The notes: a model not told the origin generated them from the letters alone. 64,000 nucleotides of DNA from CAXBGS01 sp963975425 (GCA_963975425.1 CAXBGS010000004.1:604972-668971), one strand, 5' to 3'. Counted from the first letter of the stretch, positions 34,283 through 44,401 are shown. Numbers and translations are program-made.

Positions 34283-34513
34283 CTAGCGATCGCGTCGCAG
34301 CAATCCGTTCTTGTACTGCAAGTGTTCCAGATCCGAGTAGAACAATGCGGATGGGTCGATCGATGCGGCTTGGTTTCGGTCGATGATCTGACGCATGGAA
34401 TCGATCTGGCCCAGACGTGGCAGAACCAAGGTCCAAACGCCGACCAGCACCATTGAGACAACCACAAACTCGGCACGCTTTCGCGCCGTCGTTTTCTTCA
34501 ATCTCGTGATCAT
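34283..34513 (-). CDS. Small single-span membrane protein coupled to the YeiH-type exporter
   Basis: 76 residues: a basic N-terminus (RLKKTTARKRAE), one membrane span (FVVVSMVLVGVWTLVL) and a short outer tail. Its ATG overlaps the stop of the exporter gene by four bases (ATGA), which strongly supports it as a real, co-translated gene despite its size. It could be an accessory subunit of the exporter. No family recognised. Confidence 0.72.
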   Translation of the reverse strand: MITRLKKTTARKRAEFVVVSMVLVGVWTLVLPRLGQIDSMRQIIDRNQAASIDPSALFYSDLEHLQYKNGLLRRDR

Positions 34514-35859
34514 TTCGCCAGCATCTCTTGGACGGTATCAGCAAAGATGACACCGAACATGAGGTAGGCCATCAACAAGGTCAGCACTAAGTTCAGCGTT
34601 TGCCCACAGACATAGAGAATCAACGGTTTCCCGCCGGTCAAATACGGCTTTAAATCTGCAAACCGCGTTTCCAGCCCGATACTGACAAAGGCAAGGCAAA
34701 AAAACCATCCTCGCATGCCCTTGGTCACCTCTTTGACCATGGTGTCAACGAGTGATTCGCTGCCTGCCGCGGTGCTGAACACCGTGAAGACGACGGATGC
34801 CGCAACGAAACCGAGCACGAACTTTGGAAAACGACGCCAGATTTCCATCGCGTCTGGTCGCACGCCGCTTTCGGTCTCCACGCGCGTCACCCAGTACACT
34901 GCGACGCCAAACGCGGTGACGCCGATCAGAATATTCTGAATCATTTTCACCGTCGCGGCGGTTTGTTCTGCGATGGCATCCATCGAAGCACCGGCTGCGA
35001 CGACAGCCCCCGTCGAATCGATCGTTCCGCCAAGCCATGCGCCACCAACCACACTGCTCAGCCCCATCGCTTTGATCAAGAGCGGCATCACCACCATCAT
35101 GACGACGGTGAAAATCAGAGAGATGCTGATCGCAAAGGACAGTTCTTCTTTCTTTGCGCGGCAGCTTGCCGCGGTCGCGATGGCAGCCGAAACGCCGCAT
35201 ACCGACATATCCGCGGCGACAACCATATTCAAAGATTTCGATTCGATCTTGAGAACTTTTTGGCCAAACCAATACGTCGTGATCAACACCACGGGCGTCA
35301 CAATCCAGGCAACACAGATTCCCGGTAATCCCAATGCCAGCAGGCGATGCAACAACACTTCGGCGCCCAGAATGACCAACCCCGTCTTGATATAAAATTC
35401 CGTTGCGACGCCAGGCCGTAACCAATCCGGGACTCCGATGGTGTTGCTAATCACAAGCCCGACGACCAGCGCCCACAACGCGTAGCTGAGATTCAAATGC
35501 TTAACGGTTTCTTGGCCGGCCATCACATAGGCAACGGTTGCCAACAAAAACACCGCGGGAACCGCGACGATGAATTTCGCCAGCGACTCACCCTGGAACA
35601 ATTTTGCGATCACCACACCGGCAATGACGACCAACAATGGTCCGATCCACCAAGTCATCGAATCGGAAACGGACTCGATCGGGTTCGTCGCCCACGACCC
35701 CGGCTTACCCAACCATTGTTTCAGTGAAATGTCGCCCGCGGAAAACCAAACGAACAAAAACGCAATCGCCAATATCAATCCGCCGACCAGTACGGCTAAC
35801 CAGTCTTCGTTGCGGTACCAAGGCGGAGTCACAGGACGATCGGGAGTGTCGGCAGTCAT
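34510..35859 (-). CDS. YeiH/UPF0324 family membrane protein (putative sulfate exporter)
   Basis: About 450 residues with roughly ten spans. Segments such as NTIGVPDWLRPGVATEFYIK, KTGLVILGAEVLLHRLLALG and VVAADMSVCGVSAAIATAA fit the YeiH/UPF0324 family, where Gly-rich half-helices repeat in two halves. The family is annotated as a putative sulfate exporter with thin experimental support. Near three sulfatase genes it would make sense for disposal of released sulfate, but that is inference. I start at ATG 35859 (MTADTPDRPV); a TTG 14 codons earlier has no better support. The following small membrane gene is coupled to it. Confidence 0.85.
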   Translation of the reverse strand: MTADTPDRPVTPPWYRNEDWLAVLVGGLILAIAFLFVWFSAGDISLKQWLGKPGSWATNPIESVSDSMTWWIGPLLVVIAGVVIAKLFQGESLAKFIVAVPAVFLLATVAYVMAGQETVKHLNLSYALWALVVGLVISNTIGVPDWLRPGVATEFYIKTGLVILGAEVLLHRLLALGLPGICVAWIVTPVVLITTYWFGQKVLKIESKSLNMVVAADMSVCGVSAAIATAASCRAKKEELSFAISISLIFTVVMMVVMPLLIKAMGLSSVVGGAWLGGTIDSTGAVVAAGASMDAIAEQTAATVKMIQNILIGVTAFGVAVYWVTRVETESGVRPDAMEIWRRFPKFVLGFVAASVVFTVFSTAAGSESLVDTMVKEVTKGMRGWFFCLAFVSIGLETRFADLKPYLTGGKPLILYVCGQTLNLVLTLLMAYLMFGVIFADTVQEMLAK

Positions 35860-36000
35860 GGATGGCGAATCAAAGGGAAGGCGGGAACGACCGGTACGCA
35901 ATTCCGGTGTGGCGGGGCCGCTTCAATAACATGGTGCCGGATGCGAAGCACCGCTTGATCCGGCCGACGCCCTTGGCTCGGCAAGCGGCGTGCGCCGATG

Positions 36001-37407
36001 CTAAGGACGAAAACGATGTTGGCCCATCTTAGCGGCTTGGTGCGACTGCGTCGTGTCCTGTTCGGCACCCGGATCGCCCTGTGACTTCATCCAGCGATCC
36101 AGTTCATCACTGAGTCGCTGCTGGATTTCCGCTACCGCCGGACTTCCGGCGAGGTTTTCCATCTCGTAGGCGTCGCTAGCGGTGTGATAGACCTCTTCGG
36201 CGGGTCGTTTCATGTACCGCTGCACCAACTCATACGTCCGCGGTGATTGCCACGAATCAAACACCCAAGTCTGCCAGTATTTGTTGTTCAGTTCTCCGTT
36301 GCCGTTGATGCCCATCAAGTGTTTTTCGATATACAGATTTTCGGGCGACAGATTGCGGATGTATCGATATTCCCCATCGCTGACGGTACGGATGGGGAAC
36401 GAGGGGCCTTCGGGCACATTGTTGTGCGTGCCGTAAACGTATTTGCGATGCGAATCGGTTTCGCCGCGCAGCACGCCCAAGAAACTCGAACCGTCCAGAT
36501 TCGCCGCCTTCGCATCACCGCCGGCGGCTTCGATCAAGGTGGGAACCACGTCTGCATATTGCACAAGAGCATCAGTCCGTTTGCCTCCGGCAGTCACCCC
36601 CGGCCATTTGGCGATCAATGCCGTGTGCAGTCCCGTGTCCCAGTTGGTCCACTTGCACCCGGGAAACTGAGCCCCTTGTTCGGACGTGAACAAGACCATC
36701 GTGTCGTCGGCTTTACCCACTTCGTCGAGTGTTTCGAGTAGCTCGCCGACCTGTCCATCCATGTAGGTGATCTCGGCCAGATAACGTGAGAATGCGTCGC
36801 GTGTGATAGGCGTGTCTGCGATATGTGGTGGCAACTTCAACTTCTTCTTGGGATACGCTGACGGGTCGCCCATCACCCATGGCACGTGCGGATCAACCAA
36901 TGCCACGACCAGGCAGAACGGATCGTCGTCTTCGCCTTGCATGAATCGACGCGCGTCGGCGATATCATGCGTCTGCGTTGGGTTACGAACGCAACTCTTG
37001 TCAAATCCGCTGACATGCTGAAACGGGAATGCTGCTTGCGGCAAGACGTGCACCTTGCCCGCGAGCCCGACGCGATAACCAAGTTTGCCCAGGTGGTGCG
37101 GCATGCTTCGCGTCTCGGGCAGACTGGCCGAATGGTTCCAGTTGCAGCCATTGCTCATCGGGTAAAGCCCCGTGTACAGCTCGGCCCGACACGGTTGGCA
37201 CATCGCTTCGGCCAAATAAGCGAGATTGAACGTCAGGCCTTCACTGGCAAGTTTGTCCAAATTCGGCGTCTTGGCATTTTCGCCACCGTAAAGCGGCAAG
37301 TCGTTGTACGTGCAGTCATCGGCAATGATGATCAATACGTTCGGCGCGGCCGCGTGCAGCGAGGCGGGCGTCAATAGAAAGAGACACGCAAATAGTCTTT
37401 TGATCAT
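36001..37407 (-). CDS. Secreted sulfatase (CQPCR signature)
   Basis: Signal peptide (FACLFLLTPASLHAA, cleavage near residue 20) then NVLIIIADDCTYNDLPLYGG and the formylglycine site C70-Q-P-C-R, a C-x-P-x-R match with an extra Cys at the fourth position. GLAGKVHVLP and LFTSEQGAQFPG mark the rest of the active site; SEQG replaces the usual TSDHG, so one metal or substrate contact may differ. It resembles S1 sulfatases of glycosaminoglycan type by overall length. I start at ATG 37407 since the signal peptide begins there. It precedes, on the same strand, DUF1501 and PSD1 genes only in map order (it is downstream of them), and may be the last gene of that operon. Confidence 0.9.
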   Translation of the reverse strand: MIKRLFACLFLLTPASLHAAAPNVLIIIADDCTYNDLPLYGGENAKTPNLDKLASEGLTFNLAYLAEAMCQPCRAELYTGLYPMSNGCNWNHSASLPETRSMPHHLGKLGYRVGLAGKVHVLPQAAFPFQHVSGFDKSCVRNPTQTHDIADARRFMQGEDDDPFCLVVALVDPHVPWVMGDPSAYPKKKLKLPPHIADTPITRDAFSRYLAEITYMDGQVGELLETLDEVGKADDTMVLFTSEQGAQFPGCKWTNWDTGLHTALIAKWPGVTAGGKRTDALVQYADVVPTLIEAAGGDAKAANLDGSSFLGVLRGETDSHRKYVYGTHNNVPEGPSFPIRTVSDGEYRYIRNLSPENLYIEKHLMGINGNGELNNKYWQTWVFDSWQSPRTYELVQRYMKRPAEEVYHTASDAYEMENLAGSPAVAEIQQRLSDELDRWMKSQGDPGAEQDTTQSHQAAKMGQHRFRP

Positions 37408-37535
37408 GAAGAACACTCTTGAGATTCCGGAACAAGCCGCGCGCCGTTCCGGCAATGGATCGCCGATTGAGGGTGGCTTCCGGAACGGCGCACGGTTTGT
37501 CCCGGCCCACGAAAGCTACATTGATTGAATTGACG

Positions 37536-39050
37536 CTAGGCGATGATGTCGTGAATCGGTTCGACTTCTTCGACGCCGACCAATTTTTGGTCCAGTCCAC
37601 CGTAGAAATACGACAGGTGGTTCGGGTCGAGCCCCAACTGATGCAGGATTGTCGCGTGCAGGTTTTTCACGTGCAGCGGGTTCTCGACGGCACGTGAACC
37701 AAGTTCATCGGTCGTGCCGTAGCTGACGCCGCCCTTGATCCCGCCACCGGCCATCCACATCGTGAATCCATAGGCGTTGTGATCACGACCGGAACCCTCG
37801 GCGTATTCCGCCGTCGGCTGGCGTCCAAATTCACCGCCCCAAACGACAAGCGTTTCGTCCAGCATCCCGCGTTGCTTTAGATCGGCAAGCAGCGCTGCGA
37901 TTGGCAAATCGGTATTGCCGGCGTGCAGGTTGTGGTTCTTTTCAAGGTCGCCGTGCGCGTCCCAATTGTCATCGTTGTGGGCACCGCCACTGTACAGCTG
38001 GATAAACCGGACACCGCGCTGCACCATTCGTCTGGCCATCAAACAGCGGGTTCCGAAATCGCGTGTGCGTTCGTTATTGATGCCGTACATTTCGATTGTA
38101 CGAGCGTCCTCCTGCGACAAGTCCACCGCCTCGGGTGCAGTCTTTTGCATGTTGTACGCCAACTCGTAACTGGCAACGCGCGACGCGAGGTCCTCGTTGC
38201 CTTGACGTGACATCATGTGATCCGAATTGGCTTGCTGGATCGAATCGATCAATCGCCGCTGAACTCGGTCGGAAATGTCACCGGGGCGAGCCAAGTTCAA
38301 AATCGGCGCGCCTTTGCTGCGGAAAACCGTTCCGGCATAGGTGGCCGGCATGTACCCGCTGCTCCAGTTCTTTGCGCCACTGATCGGTCCCGCTTTCGGG
38401 TCCAGCATGACAACAAAGCCGGGCAAATCCTGGTTGATGGTTCCCAAACCGTAATTGACCCATGACCCCAGTGCGGGGTTTCCCGACAAAATCTTGCCGC
38501 TATTCATCATCAACATTGCCGAACCATGAATCGGCGAGTCGGCCGTCATCGAATGCAGAAACGCGATATCGTCGACGTGTTTGGCAACGTTGGGAAACAG
38601 CGTGCTGACCGATTTTCCACACTCGCCATATCGGTTGAATTTCCAACGCGGTTCGACGATTCGTCCACCCGATTTGTGACCGCCGCGGCCGAACGTTTTG
38701 ACGTCCACCGTCTTGCCGTCCATGCCAACCATTTTCGGCTTTTCGTCGAACGTATCGATATGGCTGGGACCGCCATACATGAACAGAAAGATCACCGACT
38801 TTGCTTTGGCCGGAAAATGCGGCGGCTTGGGTGCCAACGGACTGACGAATCCTCCGCTCGGTGCGGATTCGCTGGCCTTCGCATTGGACGCAAAGAATCC
38901 ATCACCGGCCAGCATCGACGTCAGCGCCGCTGCCCCGAATCCGCCACCGGTCTGCCATAGAAACTCGCGACGTGTCCGACCACAGAATCCTGTTCGGCGT
39001 GACGCGGGAGCGGAAAGGTCGTGGGAAACAGATTTTTGTTCGTCGCTCAT
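37536..39050 (-). CDS. DUF1501 family protein with Tat signal
   Basis: N-terminus GRTRREFLWQTGGGFGAAAL with Arg27-Arg28 is a twin-arginine (Tat) signal. The body shows DUF1501 features: VIFLFMYGGPSHIDTFDEKP, RFIQLYSGGAHNDDNWDAH, VVWGGEFGRQPTAEYAEGSGRDH and NAYGFTMWMAGGGIKGG. The fold is alkaline phosphatase/sulfatase-like and the Asp and His of HIDTFD and GRDHN are metal-ligand candidates. In planctomycetes DUF1501 genes almost always follow a PSD1/DUF1549/DUF1553 gene, and this is the case here. The activity is not established. A sulfatase gene lies just downstream on the same strand. Confidence 0.93.
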   Translation of the reverse strand: MSDEQKSVSHDLSAPASRRTGFCGRTRREFLWQTGGGFGAAALTSMLAGDGFFASNAKASESAPSGGFVSPLAPKPPHFPAKAKSVIFLFMYGGPSHIDTFDEKPKMVGMDGKTVDVKTFGRGGHKSGGRIVEPRWKFNRYGECGKSVSTLFPNVAKHVDDIAFLHSMTADSPIHGSAMLMMNSGKILSGNPALGSWVNYGLGTINQDLPGFVVMLDPKAGPISGAKNWSSGYMPATYAGTVFRSKGAPILNLARPGDISDRVQRRLIDSIQQANSDHMMSRQGNEDLASRVASYELAYNMQKTAPEAVDLSQEDARTIEMYGINNERTRDFGTRCLMARRMVQRGVRFIQLYSGGAHNDDNWDAHGDLEKNHNLHAGNTDLPIAALLADLKQRGMLDETLVVWGGEFGRQPTAEYAEGSGRDHNAYGFTMWMAGGGIKGGVSYGTTDELGSRAVENPLHVKNLHATILHQLGLDPNHLSYFYGGLDQKLVGVEEVEPIHDIIA

Positions 39051-39137
39051 TGGCTTATCTTCACTTGAACGTAAGTATTGCCGGTAAGGTTGCCGTTTCG
39101 CGGCGTTCGATTTCGCTTGGTGACTAAGGCTTCCCGC

Positions 39138-41591
39138 TTAGTCGATGAACAGGAACTCATTCCAATTCAAAACACTTAAACAATAAAGCTGCACGGCTCG
39201 TTCACGACCGACGCCGTCTTCCTGCTGAAGCTGGTCAATCAATTGACACCCTCGCTCGACCTCCTTGGGCGCGGCGTCACGCGACAAGACGGCCCTGATG
39301 GTATTGCGGACAACGTCTTCGTTCGGTCCGTCCGCCGCGTTGATCGAATTCGCCAGTCGAGCGGCCTGTTCGTGGACGAATTCGCTGTTCAACAGTGAGA
39401 GAGCCTGACCGGGTTGCAACGTGGCAAACCTCGCCTCGCAGGTCAGATCGGGATCAGGAAAATCAAACGCCGAAAGCATCGGCGTCAACAAGGATCGTTT
39501 GACGTGGATATAAACGCTGCGCCGGTTTTGTTCGTCTCGGCTTGACTTGCCCCAACCGCTGCCGGGCTTGGACTGACCGGCGAGGACTTCTTGCGACAGC
39601 TGCGGGTAAATACTGGGGCCGTAAACCTTGCGATTCAAACTGCCGTTGATCGCGAGGAACGAATCGCGAACCTCTTCGGCGCTCAGGCGTCGGGGATCGA
39701 ACCGCCAAAACAGATCATTGCTTGGATCGATCGCCAATGCGTCATCGCGTCCCGCCGATGACATGCGGTAGGTGTGACTGCTCATGATCAGTCGATGCAT
39801 CGGTTTCAGTTTCCAATCCGCTTTGATCAATTGTTGCGCCAACCAATCCAGCAGTTCGGGATGAGTCGGCGGGGTGCCCAGTTGTCCGAAGTTATTGCTG
39901 CTGCGAACGATGCCGCGACCGAAGTGAAATTGCCACAACCGGTTTGCCATCACACGCGCCGTTAGCATGTTGTTTTCACTTGCAATCCAGTCGGCCAAAA
40001 CGCGCCGGCGACCGGAGGACCCCCGCGAGTTTCCGCTGAGGTTCAGGCTGGGCGAGTCGACACCGAATAGCGTCGGAAATCGTGGTGAGACTTCGTCAGC
40101 CGGGGAATGCGGATTGCCACGAAAGAGAACAAACGTAGGGTCTTTGATTTCGCGATATTTGGCGATACCCATCACCGTTTCGCGAGGCGGCAGCGTTTTG
40201 TACTGGCGTGTTGTTTCGGTCGCCTGTTTCTTCAGTTCGCGGTACCGATCCCACTGCTGTGGCTCAAGGTGACTTCGTAATTTTTTTTCTAGTACGCGTT
40301 TTCGATCTTTCTTTGCCCCTTCGGTGGCCCGCTGATCAACCCCGTCCATTTTGGCGATGCCGGCTTGCTCGATCTCATACATTTCCTGTTCGATCGCTTT
40401 CTGGACCCGGGCGTTTTCCGAATACAGTTCACGGATCTCTTCGCTTGAGACATCGATCTGGTTGTTGATTTCCTTGTCTCGCCGTTCCCCGAACGTTGTC
40501 AGGTCTTCCAAGAAGGACAACATGCTGTAGTAGTCGGTCTGGGGAATCGGATCGATCTTGTGATCGTGACACCGCGCACAGTTGATCGTCAGCGCCAGAA
40601 ACGCTTGACCGGTCGTCGTGATGATGTCGTCAAGCTCGTCGTATCGCGACTGCAACGGATCGGCAGGTTCGTCGTCCCAGATACCCAAGCGGTAGTAACC
40701 GGTGGCGGTCAGTGATTCGACCGTGACATCGTCCAGTTCATCGCCCGCGAGTTGCTCGCGGACGAATCGGTCATACGGCTTATCGTCGTTGAACGACTTG
40801 ATGACATAGTCGCGATACTTCCACGCGTTGACCTTTGTGCCGTCTCGTTCAAACGAATTGGTTTCCGCGAAGCGGACCAAATCCAACCAATGGCGTCCCC
40901 AGCGTTCGCCGTAATGAGGCGAATCGAGCAGTTCATCGACCAAATGCTCGTAAGCTTGTGGATCATCACTGTCGACGAATTCCTGAACCTGCTGGACCGT
41001 CGGTGGCAGACCTATCAAGTCGTAATAAACTCGTCGCACCAGCGCCGCCGGGTCGGCGGGCGGGTTGGGAGCCAGTCTATTTTCGGCAAGCGAATGAAAG
41101 ATGAAGGCGTCGATTCCGTTGGATTGCCAATCCGGATTGGCGACTGTTGGCGGCTGGTCGTTTCGCATTGGCTCGAATGCCCAATGCTTGGTCCACGTGG
41201 CCCCTTGTTCGATCCATCGCTTAAGCAATGCGATCTCTTCAGGCGCAACCGGATCACCCTCCGGCGGCATTCGTTCGTATTCATCGTCAGACGTAATGCG
41301 TGCGATCAACACGCTGGCCTGGATATCACCGGGGACGATGGCGTATTCGCCCGAATCGGTTTCAGCCAGAGCCGATTCCTGATCGATGAATTTCAATCCG
41401 CCTTCCGCTTCGTCGGGTCCGTGGCAGGCGTAGCATTTTTTCGCCAGGATTGGCTGCACCTCGCTGGCGAAATTAACGACTTCGCCCGCAGATTGCGCCG
41501 GCGAATCGTCCGCCGCGGCTTGTCGATCGATGATGCCGAGCGCCAACACAAATGCGAGGATGGTCGAAACGAGTGATTTCGATGCAGGCAT
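39138..41591 (-). CDS. PSD1 / DUF1549 / DUF1553 planctomycete cytochrome C protein
   Basis: Signal peptide (LVSTILAFVLALGI), then a planctomycete cytochrome C (PSD1) domain with the heme motif C53-Y-A-C-H57 and CHGPDEAEGGLKF. DUF1549 begins at about residue 130 (IDAFIFHSLAENRLAPNPPAD, ERWGRHWLDLVRFAETNS) and contains a second CxxCH (NCARCHDHKIDPI). DUF1553 is at the end (NMLTARVMANRLWQFHFGRGIV, FDPRRLSAEEVRDSFLAING). It is probably periplasmic and electron-carrying, acting together with DUF1501 protein, though the substrate is unknown. The start is the Met in front of the signal peptide. It is the first gene of the PSD1-DUF1501-sulfatase series. Confidence 0.93.
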   Translation of the reverse strand: MPASKSLVSTILAFVLALGIIDRQAAADDSPAQSAGEVVNFASEVQPILAKKCYACHGPDEAEGGLKFIDQESALAETDSGEYAIVPGDIQASVLIARITSDDEYERMPPEGDPVAPEEIALLKRWIEQGATWTKHWAFEPMRNDQPPTVANPDWQSNGIDAFIFHSLAENRLAPNPPADPAALVRRVYYDLIGLPPTVQQVQEFVDSDDPQAYEHLVDELLDSPHYGERWGRHWLDLVRFAETNSFERDGTKVNAWKYRDYVIKSFNDDKPYDRFVREQLAGDELDDVTVESLTATGYYRLGIWDDEPADPLQSRYDELDDIITTTGQAFLALTINCARCHDHKIDPIPQTDYYSMLSFLEDLTTFGERRDKEINNQIDVSSEEIRELYSENARVQKAIEQEMYEIEQAGIAKMDGVDQRATEGAKKDRKRVLEKKLRSHLEPQQWDRYRELKKQATETTRQYKTLPPRETVMGIAKYREIKDPTFVLFRGNPHSPADEVSPRFPTLFGVDSPSLNLSGNSRGSSGRRRVLADWIASENNMLTARVMANRLWQFHFGRGIVRSSNNFGQLGTPPTHPELLDWLAQQLIKADWKLKPMHRLIMSSHTYRMSSAGRDDALAIDPSNDLFWRFDPRRLSAEEVRDSFLAINGSLNRKVYGPSIYPQLSQEVLAGQSKPGSGWGKSSRDEQNRRSVYIHVKRSLLTPMLSAFDFPDPDLTCEARFATLQPGQALSLLNSEFVHEQAARLANSINAADGPNEDVVRNTIRAVLSRDAAPKEVERGCQLIDQLQQEDGVGRERAVQLYCLSVLNWNEFLFID

Positions 41592-41940
41592 GAATGCTTT
41601 GGTAGGGAAGGGAGAACCGTGGAGGGAGGACATTTCGCCCTTGCAGCTTTGGGGCTTTCTATTGTGCCATGACTTTCATTGTACGCCAATGAGATTCTGC
41701 GTAGTGGAATTGAGCTAGTTTTCGCGTCGTGCCGCTACGCACACTTGGCAGCAAATCGCTCGATTCCTCAATACATTCTGACGGGATCGGCATTCGCGCA
41801 GGTTCGGCAAACGCGTATATCAGGATCCTCGACTGAGTTTATTTGCCGCAGTCGTGATTTCACCGTCCGTCCCCTGTTTCGATTCTGTGATTCGAATTTT
41901 TTCTCGAACCATGTTCCGATCCCTACTTGAGCGTCCCGCG
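41592..41940. other. Intergenic region between divergent PSD1 and DUF374 genes
   Basis: About 350 bases without a convincing gene. Frames here are short or are upstream extensions of the acyltransferase. It should hold the two divergent promoters; none is clear to me. Confidence 0.35.
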
Positions 41941-42669
41941 ATGAAACGTCTGTTGTCCAAAATTGGCTGCTGGATCGTCGGCGGCTTTGTGATGACGCTG
42001 CGAATGACGTGTCGCTTTCGACCGCACAACGACCCCCGACCGTCCATCAAGCGTTCTGGCAACATCCATGTGTATGCCGTCCTGCACGCCCACCAGTTGG
42101 CCGCCGTCATGGGTGCCGAACGAGGTTGCGGCGCGATGATTTCCCGTTCCAAAGACGGCGACATGATGGTGCCCGCCCTGCGCATGTGCGGTATTGTTCC
42201 GGTTCGCGGCAGCGGACGTGCCGGCCGGCGCGGCAGCCAAAAAGGTGGCGTGTCGGCACTGCAAGCTCTGATCCGACATGTTCGACTTGGCCATCCGGCA
42301 ACCTTGGCTGTGGATGGTCCCAAGGGCCCGCGTGGTCACGTCCATGGCGGGATTGCCATGCTGAGTCAAAAAACCGGGGCACCAGTCGCGACCGTGGTCC
42401 TGGTCCCAAGTCGCCGAATCATTCTCAGCAAGACTTGGGATCGCATGCAGTTGCCGATGCCGTTCAGCCGCATCGATGGATATTTCGGACCACCACTCCT
42501 GTCGCGAGCAGGCGAATCGGTCGAGCAGTTCTCGCTGCGAATCGAAGCACAACTGAAGGACCTCGAACGCCGGTACGATCCTGACGAAGCGGATGCGTGC
42601 GAAGCGGATTGCTGCGAAGCGGATTCCGGTGTAGCGCCCGTGATACCATCTCGCCGCGCCGCGGCTTAA
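41941..42669 (+). CDS. DUF374 lysophospholipid acyltransferase-like protein
   Basis: A short membrane-associated N-terminus (LLSKIGCWIVGGFVMTLRM) followed by the DUF374 core: VYAVLHAHQLAAVM, ISRSKDGDMMVPALRMCG, VPVRGSGRAGRRGSQKGGVS and ATLAVDGPKGPRGHVHGGIA. The VDGPKGPRG motif is diagnostic for this group. The family is related to lipid A and glycerolipid acyltransferases; the inferred role is adding an acyl chain to a membrane lipid. The C-terminus has a small internal repeat (DACEADCCEADS). Earlier Mets at 41911 and 41854 are alternative starts. It precedes the PilM/PilO/secretin operon, with a 214-base gap. Confidence 0.85.
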   Translation: MKRLLSKIGCWIVGGFVMTLRMTCRFRPHNDPRPSIKRSGNIHVYAVLHAHQLAAVMGAERGCGAMISRSKDGDMMVPALRMCGIVPVRGSGRAGRRGSQKGGVSALQALIRHVRLGHPATLAVDGPKGPRGHVHGGIAMLSQKTGAPVATVVLVPSRRIILSKTWDRMQLPMPFSRIDGYFGPPLLSRAGESVEQFSLRIEAQLKDLERRYDPDEADACEADCCEADSGVAPVIPSRRAAA

Positions 42670-42883
42670 CGTTGGCTGCTTTCTCTGGTTGGCGCATTCC
42701 AGCGCCAGCGTCAGCACAAACGCCGGCACCAACGTCGTCACAAACGCCGGCACCGGCGCACGGTGTTACGGTCGTGACGATCCTATCGATCCTGTCACGG
42801 GTCGATCGCCATCACGTCGGTTGATTTGCGACGGTTCCCCTTTAGCGGTGAGCTACGGTTTGGCTCAAGGGGGAAGCTCTGCA

Positions 42884-44401
42884 ATGTCGCCAACAGCCTC
42901 AAATATCCAAACCATTGACGCCAAGTCCAGACGATTCGGTCTACGGATCGAAAGCCGTTTGGTACAGGTTGCCATTGCGCACCCGTTGGGTGATGGTCGA
43001 TTTCGGCTGAAAATTGATCAAATCCATTGCGAGGCACCGGACGGTTGGCTGACAACCGCCGGCAAACCGCTGCTGCGTGAGGCATTGCACGTGCTGGTCG
43101 AGCGCCACGAGATGCGGCGGGAAACCGTTGCGATTTCGCTAGACGGTGACTACTGCGTGTCACGCATTGCCATGGGCACGACGGCAGAAGTCGATCGCGA
43201 ACTGAAGATGTTGGCCGTTCGAGTCCCGCGGTATTTGCAGCTTGGGCCCGGCGAAAAAGCGATCGGACGGCTGCGTGTTCGTACCGACATGAACTCCGAA
43301 TATGCCGTGACCGGCGTCGTCAATCGATCGCTGATCGAAAACCTTTACGACGCATTGCGTTCGTGCGACATCGATATCACTTGGGTCGAACCGTCCTTGG
43401 TCAGCTTGGCAAGGTTGGTCGGACAATCCGGGATCGCCGGTGACGAACCGATCTTGATCGCCGATGGAACCGGGCACCAGTGGGATGTGGGAATCTCGTG
43501 TGCCGGACGTTTGCTGTTGGACTATCGACCAGCGGCCGCGACCACAGAGGCATCGTTTCGCGGAGCGTTGGACGCACACCTTTCACGACTGCGTCGGTTC
43601 TGCGAGCGGCATCGTGGTATTGCATCCGGTTCGCTCGACCGACTGCTGCTGTTCGGTGGCGGTGAAAAACTGGATCGCGCCATGGAGACGTTTGGCGACT
43701 CGAAAGAGCTGAAAGCCGTCAAATTTGACGTCCCCAAGATCCAAAGCCTGTATGACATCGACGAGTCCGAACGTGACGCTAACAACGTCGCTGTCGTCGC
43801 CGCCGTGCTGCCACTGATGATTGGCGAGTCGACCGAAAACATTCCCGACCTGCTGGAAACCATACGGCGTGCGCCGGACCTCACCTGGAGCTCGAAGACC
43901 ATTCGGTATGGATGGCCGGCCATCGCGGCAATCTTGTTTCTTTGCATCTCGTTTGGATTGGTCTCACAGCGCCGTCGCACCGCCGCGACGCACCACGGCG
44001 ATCGCCGCACGGTTCAAGCAAGTGTTGCAGCCGCGCAATCGCGAATGATCCAACTGGCCGCTAAACGCGAACGGATCGGTCACCTCGAACGGATCGAACA
44101 GAAGTCACGCGAAGCTGATTGGAATGTCCTCTTCACTCGGGTCACACAAAGTTTGCCGGATCGCGCTCGGCTGAACGAGTTTCACGTCGACACCGATGGA
44201 CAGATACGTTTGGTCGGAACGGTGCTCGACGAATCCACGGTCTACGATCTGATCGGTGATTTACGCAAAATTCCCGACGTCGCTCAGGTCGCACTGCAAG
44301 GCACCAGCCAAACGCGGGAAGCCAGCGGCGCGCAGTTTGTCGTTCATTTGGTGACAGATCAAATGGTTGCAAATCTCGAAAAGGAATCGCGAAATGAATA
44401 A
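42884..44401 (+). CDS. PilM-PilN-like fusion (type II secretion / type IV pilus inner-membrane assembly)
   Basis: The N-terminal ~335 residues have an actin-like ATPase (PilM/GspL cytoplasmic) layout. Residues ~340-362 form one membrane span (YGWPAIAAILFLCISFGLV), and the C-terminal ~145 residues have the PilN look: a coiled part (SVAAAQSRMIQLAAKRERI) followed by a ferredoxin-like fold (LPDRARLNEFHVDTDGQIRLVG). So PilM and PilN, usually separate, are in one protein as in GspL. Start at ATG 42884, with AGGGGGAAG nine bases upstream; an earlier Met opens a low-complexity stretch. The next gene overlaps by eight bases. It would sit in the inner membrane linking a cytoplasmic motor to the secretin. 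Confidence 0.78.
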   Translation: MSPTASNIQTIDAKSRRFGLRIESRLVQVAIAHPLGDGRFRLKIDQIHCEAPDGWLTTAGKPLLREALHVLVERHEMRRETVAISLDGDYCVSRIAMGTTAEVDRELKMLAVRVPRYLQLGPGEKAIGRLRVRTDMNSEYAVTGVVNRSLIENLYDALRSCDIDITWVEPSLVSLARLVGQSGIAGDEPILIADGTGHQWDVGISCAGRLLLDYRPAAATTEASFRGALDAHLSRLRRFCERHRGIASGSLDRLLLFGGGEKLDRAMETFGDSKELKAVKFDVPKIQSLYDIDESERDANNVAVVAAVLPLMIGESTENIPDLLETIRRAPDLTWSSKTIRYGWPAIAAILFLCISFGLVSQRRRTAATHHGDRRTVQASVAAAQSRMIQLAAKRERIGHLERIEQKSREADWNVLFTRVTQSLPDRARLNEFHVDTDGQIRLVGTVLDESTVYDLIGDLRKIPDVAQVALQGTSQTREASGAQFVVHLVTDQMVANLEKESRNE

